A DNA stretch of 11,590 nt. It comes from Gracilaria caudata (lineage: Eukaryota; Rhodophyta; Florideophyceae; Gracilariales; Gracilariaceae). A program made the position numbers and the translations under genes. The stretch lies in the NCBI GenBank assembly GCA_030374735.1, contig JASCIV010000825.1:1-11590 (forward strand), written 5' to 3'. Below, piece after piece: positions 1 through 7,755 of the stretch (positions are counted from its first letter, which is position 1; every line of letters starts with the position of its first letter). Below the pieces are notes generated by a model. It ran no database searches, had not been told where the DNA came from, and was given only the letters and a program-made list of their open reading frames with translations.

Positions 1-2600
1 AGAATCCGGCAACGTGCCTTACTTGGACAAGATCTGAGAAGAGTGTTCACAATGACAACTTCTTCGCTAAGCCGATTGCTTCGCGCAAACGGTTGTACGC
101 AAACGTTTTCGGAAAGCCCACGATTACGCTTGGTTGGCTCAGTTGAAGAATTGATTGGTGGGGCAGATCCTATTGCCCATCATTTTGTATGCTGTGTGAT
201 TTTCTGTGACTCTTACTACAATCCCGCCATAGACAACCAGGCCCAAGATCGAGCCCATCGTAATGGTCAGCCGAAGCCTGCTCATATCTATCGGCTTGCT
301 TCCAAGCAAACGGTAGAAGAGAGCATTTTGAAACGGGCCATGAAGAAGAGAACTTTGGAACAACAGATTATATCACAAGCCGGGTTTACCACAGATGCCA
401 TGCGGAGAGTGCGAGGGCTGCCGAAGATTGACAACTCTGTTGATAAGAGCAGTGTGAGGGTGGCATTTTCCCTCTCAGCGAATGCTGAGGAAGCGGGGAC
501 TGTCAAGAACAGTTTTCGGAACAGCGCGGAACCAGATCATGATGAGAAGAAGCCCTTTTACACGCCAGAAAACGGGAGGAATACATTCCCCTTCCGACAG
601 GTCTGAGAGGCCGTCACATAATGTTGATATTCAAAGCTCTTGTGAGCAGTTCAAAGGATTTGGAGCTGGCAAAGTCGTCGAAGCACTTCCTGTCCGAGGA
701 AAGCTTGAAGGAATATCCCCCAAATGTGATAGGGACAAAGACTTAGACGAATATCAGAACATAGCCTCGAAAAGTCTTGCCTGGGAAGACGAATGAGAAG
801 AGATGGCTCTCCAAGTTGCCGAGAAAGAAAGAAGGGACATGGAGGCTGAATTTGGTGACGCGCCTGGTGGCGATCAAGTGGTTTCGTCAAGAATAGATGA
901 CGGTTGCCCTAAGGACTCAGAAGACCTGACCCAATTGTTGGATACTTTGAGCCCTATTCGGAAATATGCGCTTCGTGTTCTTGAGCGTATGCACAATGCC
1001 CTCTTCACCAATGTTGACTGTTCTATGGCTCTGCCCCCCACTAATATGAGTCAAGAACGGGGAACGGCGTTTGAAAGCAGTCCGTCTGGGGAACCTGAAC
1101 AGAATGGTGATTCTCAACGCATCGGTGAGGATGATACGGAAACTCTGCTTTACGAGACCGATGTGACTGAGGAAGGGCAAAAAGGCTATTTAGAAGCTCT
1201 GACGGACGCCAACGCGGACATAAATTTGTACCTGCCGCTACGCGACGGTGGTCTCGAAGAGCTCAAGTTTTCGACGGTCGTGCACGGCACCGCAGCGGCA
1301 GGTTTGGAATGCGCAGAAGACGCGGCCTTCTTCCCGCATGCGTAAAGCAGGATGAGTCGAACTCTGTACGCAACGAGAAGGCAGAAAGGGAAGGGTCTAG
1401 AAAACCTGCGGAAGAAGAAGGCGGAGATTGAGGTGAAGCGCAAGCATCAGTTGTCAAGCTCTGTCTCGAATTAAACCTCTAGTCCGAAAGTGTATTGCGG
1501 GCTTTGTACCCATCGTTTCGCCGATGAAAGGAGCGCTGAGTCTTCCGACGCAAATTCGATCTTTCACCTTAGGGGCGACGAAAGGAGTGCTGGGTCTCGC
1601 GAAGCAAATGCGGGTTTTTACCTTCAGACTTGTGACGACAGGAGCGATGAGTCTCTCAAAGCAAATGCGTACTTTTCACCCGTCGGTTAGTGTAATCTTC
1701 GCGATTTTTCTCGCACAAGTCCTACTGTGGGTAGACGGCCGCCTGAAATGGAGCAGGTCTCGAATGGCGAACTGGGAACATCGTCCGCCACTATCGTACA
1801 GTCAATGGGCTCTACATCTATACCACAGAAGAGAGATAATCGCTTGTATTCCACTGTGCCTCGTGCCGTTCTTTCTTCCAACACTGGGAAGATCATCACG
1901 TACACTGGTGACAGAAGGGATCGACCTAAAATGGCACACAACTATATGTCTTCTGATATGGCTCTATCCCGACGGGGCCGGAGCTAATGGGAGCTCGGGT
2001 CGAAACAGTGTTATCAAATCAAAGACCGTCGTATGAAAGGGTCGTTCGGTGAAAGCAAACACCTTCGCTGCAACAGGACGTGAGACAGTAGCTGAGCATG
2101 GCAAGAGAGCAGTTCAGGCTAATAAAAACTCGGGTGTGATGCGAGGTATAGCTTAGAGGAGGAATAGGAAAGACTGTCAGTCGAGGAGCTTCAGTGGGAA
2201 GGACTGTGACGCTCGGCAGCAATTCATCGTCGCCGATAATTATGACACCAAACATTGTGTTGACTGGTAGAGGAAACACAGATATCAGAGGTGTGGCAAG
2301 CGGTGTGCACTGGCTAGGGGCCGCCTCATAACGAGAGAAAGGGCGCCCCATAGAGGTCACGCAGGTCCTAAAGTGGTTGCAGACCAAAGAGGCAATGATG
2401 CAATAGGGAGCGCCCCACGAAGGGGAAGCGGGACCACAACTGGAATGAGAATTACGAGAGCAATTTCGATGGAAAGACGAGGGACGAGCACAGGAAGTGT
2501 TAGTGTGACTGCTGCAAAGTCATCACGCGGATTTGCGACGACGACAGGTGGAGTCTTGAGGCGGGACGAAGCAGGCCAAGGGTTTCTTGAGCCACCATGA
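1..2600 (+). pseudogene. C-terminal part of a SWR1/SRCAP-like SNF2 ATPase, broken, 5' end outside window
   Basis: SWR1/SRCAP/PIE1 ATPases exchange H2A.Z into nucleosomes. Bases 190-410 (frame 1) encode the end of the SNF2 helicase C-lobe: VIFCDSYYNP, then motif VI as QAQDRAHRNGQ (238-270; family RIGQ, here RNGQ), then TVEESILKRA and GFTTDAM, which fits the SWR1/INO80 branch. A second family-like motif, EDE then EEMALQVAEKE, lies at 782-835 but is split by TGA 794-796. Coding-like sequence runs on in frame 2 (about 482-1987) through TAA 1343, TAA 1472, TAG 1688 and TAA 1985, then frame 3 with TGA 2034 and TAG 2154, frame 1 (about 2173-2328), and frame 3 to TGA 2598. The tail is rich in Ser, Thr, Gly and Arg. 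Nine residues separate GAD from VIF, where the family joins GADTVIF directly, and motif V is not recognisable. The subfamily is likely, not certain; the tail's assignment to this gene rests on continuity. Confidence 0.66.
1523..1687 (+). repeat. Three in-frame tandem repeats of 54-57 bp
   Basis: Three diverged copies start at 1523, 1577 and 1634, so the offsets are 54 and 57 bases, both multiples of three. In frame 2 they encode DERSAESSDAN, DERSAGSREAN and DDRSDESLKAN, each followed by a short aromatic-containing stretch. Keeping triplet-length units points to expansion while the region was still coding. It supports frame 2 as the ancestral frame of the remodeller tail, even though stops lie at 1472 and 1688. 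Confidence 0.75.
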
Positions 2601-2639
2601 CGTGCAGATGTGCCGCAAGTGGTAACAATCCCTGTTGCT

Positions 2640-3302
2640 GCATCAGGGGCAGGACTTGCAGCTCTGTTGATGTTGTGTCCGATCCACAAAAGGCAGCCCA
2701 GTCCTTGAAAAAACCTTCCTCGAGCCAACTACTTCACCCCCTCGGTTGACTGTGCCAGCGACGAGAGCTATCTGCAACAGGCCCGATAGCTCATCTTGAC
2801 CTTGTATAGAAGTCTTGAGATGCAAAAGCCCGCCCTGGTTTGTGAACGTGCAGTAAGAGCCTACCAGAACTTCGCCGGCAATTGAATGCCGAAACACCTC
2901 CGTACCCAGCACGTCAGCAATAATCTCCTCTGTTTCTCTATCCAGATCCATATGTGCAAGCGTTACATAATCATTAGTAGCAATACAATTTCAAGCGCAG
3001 AAAGACGCTCTTTGCAGCGCTGAACAATCACTTTGTCAGACATTGCATCCTTAATATGCTGCATTTCTTGATCGGTGGTTGTATTGGGCAGCAAAAAACC
3101 TTTTTCATTTCCAACACAAAGACGGCTTATAATGCGAATACCTCTATGGAAGCGTTAACGATCGGAATGTGATCGGCAAGTTCCGCTTCAAACACTCAAT
3201 AGATGTTTTCAGAAGCACCCAAAGCGCGAGGCAGTAGGGATTCGTCAGCATAGAGACTACCCCCACCTCATTGCTGTTCTCAAAGTGGCAGCGAAGGGCC
3301 AC
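2640..3302 (-). pseudogene. eIF6 relic (translation initiation factor 6), full length but multiply frameshifted
   Basis: eIF6 keeps 60S subunits from joining 40S early and acts in 60S maturation. Family blocks appear in order on the minus strand: FENSNEVGVVSMLTNPYCL near the start, GASENIY, VFEAELADHIPIVNASI, RLCVGNEKGFLLPNTTTDQE, RCKERLSAL, ATNDYVTLAH, DLDRETEEIIADVL, LVGSYCTFTNQGGL, LVAGTVNRGGEV and DWAAFCGSDTTSTEL. They need at least three reading frames. Breaks are near 3217-3224, 3141-3146, 2986-2994 and 2705-2722, and TGA 3196-3198 falls where the family usually has Ser. The expected initiator ATG reads GTG (3300-3302). The C-terminus is unrecognisable after STEL. No intron is seen. It converges on the remodeller relic with a gap of about 40 bp. 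The identification is very secure; whether the breaks are biological is not. Confidence 0.9.
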
Positions 3303-3657
3303 TCTGTCTGAAATGGATTGAGTCGGAAGACCGCCACAGGTGAAATGTATAGTAACTAAGCGGACCACGACACAGGCTTCCGAAACTTAGCGAGAGGACT
3401 CCCCTTGGTTGGGGTTCAATGCACAAGCGCGATGGGATGGTAAAGTATGAGAACGACAACAACACGCAACATCGTTTAACGAAACAAAGGATCTAGTAAA
3501 GCAGTGACCGTTCCCACCACCACCCGATGACCGGTCTGCAGTGACCTCGGCGTCATCACGATCACATATTAGAAGAATTCTACAGGCATTCAAATTCGAT
3601 ACCTATTCATAAAAACAAGACGCAAGAATAAACATAAAAAGTTTGAGAAAGAACCAG
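3303..3657. other. Intergenic stretch without a supported gene
   Basis: Only short, composition-driven open frames are present, with no recognisable motif. The stretch upstream of the eIF6 relic presumably holds its former promoter and the 3' end of the next minus-strand gene, but no TATA box or clear polyadenylation signal decides this. Confidence 0.5.
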
Positions 3658-5422
3658 TTAGTCATCCTTCTCCAGGTCGACTTTGCATCGATTCTTCGCA
3701 CAATGGAGCTGATAGCGTTTCTTTTTTCTGAGGTAAGTCGTTCGCGCTACCTCCTCGAGGTCTTTTTGTCCCATGTTCAATGACTGTTTCCACCGCTCAT
3801 GACTCTTATAGACTTCTGTGACCAAGTCGTTCTCCTCCTTGGCAAACATTGGACCACTGTTGTTGTTGAGGTTCGAACTGACACTGGCTTCCTGGATTTC
3901 GATTTGTTGCTGGACCATATTTTGAAACACATCTATTCGCTTCGATACGTTCTCAAAACTATCTTGCAGATCCGCGCTTTTTCTCTTCTTCACCACAGGC
4001 TTCAGATCCAAGTCCCCGCCTTCGCGCCTCGAGCCAACCCCTTCATCACGACCACCAACCCCCGAATTAATTAGTTTCGTAGCTGTTTGAAGCAAGTCTA
4101 TATCCTAGTCGGCCGTTCCAACTCTGCAGACAACAACATTACTAGAGTTCGCTTGGATTTCATGGTCCGATCGTTGGAGAGCGAATACTCTAGAAAATGA
4201 GTAATGCGCTTCGGATCATTCTACCCAGAAGCAGACCACTTGTTGTATATTTCAGTGAAGTTTGTCTTTGCTTTGTGAAAATGGTCCTTCAGCACGGCTG
4301 CCTCCCTCTGGCAAAGTGGTCTCTGATTCGAGTCCACTTCGTCCAGATATCCCGTAAAGTCCTCCCTCGAATCAACTGAGGAATCATTGAATCAAACAGC
4401 AATTCTTCCCCAGAAGCATTCCCTCGTCACGCTTCCATCCAGTTGCCTTCTCGAAAGTCTTTCTCCTATAGAACGCAGTTGGTGTTTACATCGCTCGTCA
4501 TCCCGCAAAAGAACAAGAAGGCGGGCGAACTCATTCAGAGTGAAGTTCGGCCTTGAGTCCGAAGCAGGTCGGTCCATGTTTCTCTTCAATATTTTCTTGA
4601 GCGTATTCATAACCACCATACGCATACGGTCTTTATCATTCACCGAACGAACGCATGTCTCAACTTCCGGAAGCAGATCCCAGATGTGTAACTTATGCAT
4701 TGCCTATTCCTCCCAGTAGAAGAAGCTTGATAGCTCTTCGTTGTTTTCTAATAGTTTCGCCAACGGTACCGCATAAGCGTTCTCAAAGAAAATTTTTAGC
4801 AGTAGTCGAGTCAAAAATTGAGTCTTCGATCGATTTCGCCGCGTTAGATTCCAATGTTTCGACAATTTCTTCAGTTACGGCACACTCTGAAGGTTCATGT
4901 ACGTATATAGGCGAGCTACTGTATCTGATTCGCAAAAACGCATGTCGCAAACGGAGAACTTGATCGCTGCGCAAGAGGAAGTGCTGCTGGTGTTTTTTGC
5001 TGTTGTGTATTTGCTGATACAATGGGAGGTTGACGGATTGCGGGAGGTCGTTGGTCTTGTTTGGACGGAGGATCAGGCCTTGACACAAGTTGGTTCGCAG
5101 CTTCGACACGGTGTCGCGGAATTGAAAAGGGCGGGCCATGTTTCCTTGGACTTCGCCAGATAAACGGGTACGTTTGCGTCGCAGCAGAAGTCATCGGCGA
5201 AACGCCCGAAATATTCTGGTCTTCATTGAACGCATGAGACGCAGAGTTGGCGGAATTCGACGAAATGTGTGAAACTACGGCGACTCTCTGGGTTTGCTGC
5301 GCAACTGGAAGGCGTGAAGTTTGCTCTGTTTGAAGAGATTGACGACGAGGGGAAGGATGGTTCAAGTTAGGTTCAAGCTGAGTTCCTGTCTCCATCGCGG
5401 ATCGGACGGCGGCATCGAGCAC
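3658..5422 (-). pseudogene. Unrecognised decayed protein-coding gene, about 590 codons
   Basis: Coding-like minus-strand sequence continues across several breaks, and I do not recognise the family. The N-terminal part (5422 to about 4940) is rich in Pro, Gln and Ser and probably disordered. The middle (about 4880-4100) is charged and helical, for example NEFARLLVLLRDDERCK. The C-terminal part (4095-3658) holds a basic KKRK cluster, possibly a nuclear signal, a likely coiled coil (SKRIDVFQNMVQQQIE) and a Lys/Arg-rich end. One frame runs from about 4785 to 4112 through TAG 4704-4706, TGA 4392-4394 and TAG 4221-4223, with convincing protein on both sides of each stop. Frameshifts lie near 4785 and 4100, and another lies between 4916 and 5139. 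The frame is open back to a TAA at 5462-5464 with no ATG before an internal Met. A transposon-borne or lineage-specific protein is possible. Confidence 0.55.
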
Positions 5423-5679
5423 ATTAGAGTATGCCGAGTTGGGGTGTGTGGCACGAGGAGATTAAAGGTTGCCGGCGTACTGCGTTCCTCTCTTGCGCCG
5501 TACCCTACCGCCGTAGCAACCGATATTTTGCACCCTAAACCTACGGGGCCGACAAAAAGGAGAGTGGGCCGAGGCGTTGATCCCCCTCGCGATCCTGATT
5601 TACAACAGGGAGCCCGAATAGGGCTCTTAGGAAAAGAGTGGGGTCTCAACTCAATAACCAATCGTACTGCCACACGTGC

Positions 5680-5712
5680 ATTCACGCCTCGTTCACGGCG
5701 TGAATTCACGCC
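5680..5712. repeat. Nested palindrome and inverted repeat
   Basis: ATTCACGCC (5680-5688) pairs perfectly with GGCGTGAAT (5697-5705) across an 8-nt loop. The right arm also belongs to a perfect 16-nt palindrome, GGCGTGAATTCACGCC (5697-5712). TTCACGCC therefore occurs twice in direct and once in inverted orientation. It lies at the change from the moderate-GC block on the left to the GC-rich cofactor E relic on the right. It could be a breakpoint scar, a hairpin or a dimer-binding site. Confidence 0.8.
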
Positions 5713-5992
5713 TAGTTAAGAACGGCCCTGACGAGATCTGCGCTCGGCGTGGCCAGGCGGCTTATAGCGGCGTGCGGCAGCTCGTCACCCTCGCGCACAC
5801 CGTCGCGCAGCCGCATCAAGTACACATGGCTGTGGTGGTTGAGCACGCCCAGCGCCACGAGCTGGCGCACGGCGCCTTGCACAATGCGCAGACCGCGCCG
5901 CCATGGTAGGACGACGGCATCGCGCCCCTTCGTGCTCGCGCGCGACCGTTGTCGAGCGGGAGCAGCTCGTCCAGGTGCGCGTACAGCTTGCG

Positions 5993-6011
5993 CGCTACGA
6001 CGACGCCCGGC
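5993..6011 (+). repeat. Left copy of 19-bp direct repeat flanking an insertion
   Basis: The sequence CGCTACGACGACGCCCGGC is identical to 6474-6492, and identity ends exactly at both edges (preceding base G versus A, following base T versus C). It belongs to the GC-rich cofactor E relic, so it looks like a target-site duplication. Confidence 0.85.
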
Positions 6012-6473
6012 TACGACGCCCTGTGAGGAAAAGTGATGTTCCTTAGATGCCCTACAGATCCGAACAACGGACATCTCAAGCGCATCATTGGTATATCTTC
6101 TGCACATCCAGGACGTTCTAATGACTTACACTCGATGAACGCATGATGAGCGTAAATGATACCCTTATTCCATGCAGAGGATGCCCTTAGTCTACGTTTA
6201 GGATATCCTATTGATGCACGAAGATATGTCCCTGTGATGTCACGAAATCCTTCGGACATCCAGCGGGCATCACGACATCCGTGGGACATCTCTTCGGGTG
6301 TCCTAGGTATACCACCTGCGCACCAACTGGATGTCATTTGAGCATCTCAGGAACATCATTTAGGAACATCCTCGAGACATCCATGGTACGTCAAATGTGC
6401 ATCTTCAGATCTCCGGATTTTCACATCGGACATCACATGTGCATCATTCGGGTATCATGTCACATCTCTGGGA
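6012..6473. mobile_element. 462-bp non-coding insertion built of an 11-bp phased CATC/GATG motif
   Basis: The segment is AT-richer than the DNA on both sides and has no plausible gene. CATC (or a one-base variant) recurs at 6072, 6083, 6094 and 6105. GATG is the main form at 6134, 6145, 6180, 6213 and 6236. CATC-type motifs return at 6257, 6268, 6287, 6332, 6343, 6354, 6367, 6378, 6389, 6400, 6424, 6442, 6453 and 6463. Most gaps are 11 bases or a multiple of 11. The central block is thus inverted relative to its flanks, as in foldback or MITE-like elements. No transposase and only weak similarity between the ends were found. The flanking 19-bp repeat supports insertion. Confidence 0.7.
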
Positions 6474-6492
6474 CGCTACGACGACGCCCGGC
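6474..6492 (+). repeat. Right copy of 19-bp direct repeat flanking an insertion
   Basis: Exact copy of 5993-6011; see that entry. The bases after it continue the GC-rich cofactor E coding-like sequence on the minus strand. Confidence 0.85.
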
Positions 6493-7422
6493 CAATTCGC
6501 GTCTGTGGCCATTTCGCGGGCAACAGAAGCTGCCCCACAGCCACCACGTCGTCCCACTGCAGATAGTTTCCGTCCAAGTCCACCTTCTTCAACGGGTGCA
6601 GCGAGGTGCGAAGCGAGGGCATTGTGCTTCTGCTGTCAGTCGTGCAACCGCAACACTCCTATGGCGCGTACGCTGCCACAAAATTGCGCCAAGCTATCTA
6701 GCTCAAGCGCCAGTGCTTCAGTGTCGCTTCCTCCAGCAAACTGTCGCGCGCTTGCACTATATGCTCTTCGCGCTCATGTGAAGCCAGGACGTTGTGCGAT
6801 GCTCCGAGCTGCGTAACCTGCGTAGGCCCTGCACCACCTCGCACACTTCGATCCATTGTCCAGACAGACACCTTCCGAGTGTCAACCCAGTCAAGCGCTG
6901 AAGTTCACTTACATCGCCGACGCTGCACACAGCGTGTGCGCTCGCGTCAACCGCTTCGAGTTTACTCAGTCGCGGCACCTTTTTGTCCGCCATCTGCACC
7001 ACTCCGCCCCCCAAAGAGCATGAAGTAGCGTTGAAACGCCTTTTCCTTGACTTTCTGGTCGTATCTCCTGCGCACTGCATCAATCAGACTGCATCGTTTA
7101 CCATTTCCCACCTTCTTCATTTTCACAAAGCTCTTCCTTGGCCCATCGCACAGCCTGTATCGCGCTACGTCTGCTGTGCCGCATTCCAGCCGATCCCATT
7201 CTACGCCAAGCCACATGCTGTCTCCACGGCCTTGCAGCTTACCAGCAGAGGCCACGGTTTCACCATCTCCCACAACTTGCAGTCGTATTCCTACCTTTAG
7301 TTGACATTCCTGTCCCATGGTGTGCCCCGCGTTTATAGCATTCAGAAGAAAACAAGTCAAACACTTCGTGCCTGCTCTTCACCGCTCTTCCAATTGCTTT
7401 TCACAAAACGCTGCGGGCCTTC

Positions 7423-7755
7423 TCAAGAAGTCGCCTGGTTGGACGCACATTGCCTCCGGTAATATTGATACATCGCGAGTGCTGAGAACATCCCCAGTAT
7501 AAGATGCGGATAACAATCTGAATCATGGCTGTTGACGAGTATCCTTCGGGCTTCCGCCTCCAACGACAGATTGAAGAACACCAAATCTCGTCGTGATTCG
7601 CCTTCAAGGGAATTTGAGAAGAAGAATTGAAGGCACGTCGTCCCTCGCTCCGTATCGACGGACCTGAATTTGCCACTCAAGGGAGAATGTGAGGCGCCGA
7701 TATGAATAGAATGGTTTACTTCGTGCCTCCCAGAACCGTCGGTCAGGCCCTGAGA
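7423..7755 (-). other. Open-frame extension past the recombinase TGA
   Basis: Directly after the TGA that ends the recombinase segment (7756-7758) the same minus-strand frame stays open for 111 codons to the next TGA. The product looks protein-like, with charged and helical stretches such as LSLEAEARRILVNSHDSD. It could be a former C-terminal extension of the recombinase cut off by a nonsense change, a readthrough product, or a chance open frame. I recognise no domain in it. Confidence 0.4.

Larger units (their letters stand above)
5713..7318 (-). pseudogene. Tubulin-folding cofactor E (TBCE)-like relic, GC-rich, frameshifted and interrupted
   Basis: TBCE dissociates and assembles tubulin heterodimers and has a CAP-Gly domain followed by leucine-rich repeats. 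From ATG 7316-7318 the minus strand encodes a CAP-Gly-like segment: VGIRLQVVGDGETV, then WLGVEWD (7193-7213), ARYRLCDG and SFVKMKKV. The GKxDG loop that grips C-terminal EEY/F tails is missing; CGTADV stands there. In another frame come LSKLEAVDASAHAVCSV and LSGQWIEVCEVV, matching the TBCE stretch after CAP-Gly. Further down come VLRLHD and a repeat-like LKKVDLDGNYLQWDDVVAVG (about 6535-6595). An insertion sits at 6012-6473; with one flanking repeat removed, an open frame crosses the junction (NWPGVVVARKLYAHLDELL). The 5713-5920 tail (RIVQGAVRQLVALGVLNHHS) looks coding but I cannot tie it to TBCE. Several frameshifts are needed. A different CAP-Gly/LRR protein is the main alternative. Confidence 0.62.

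Noticed and set aside
455..478. Tiny spliceosomal intron (GTGAGG to CTCAG) explaining the first frame change
   Set aside because: It is 24 bases, a multiple of three, so it would not change frame, and it is implausibly short for most eukaryotes.
782..1990. Alternative genetic code with reassigned stop codons
   Set aside because: TAA, TAG and TGA all interrupt coding-like frames, and frameshifts occur as well; reassignment explains neither.
2357..2728. Minus-strand open frame of 123 codons
   Set aside because: It lies opposite the Ser/Thr/Gly-rich remodeller tail and the eIF6 C-terminus and reads as a composition shadow.
6281..6816. Plus-strand open frames across the insertion and GC-rich block
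   Set aside because: They start inside the 11-bp repeat array and continue antisense to the cofactor E relic, with no domain signal.
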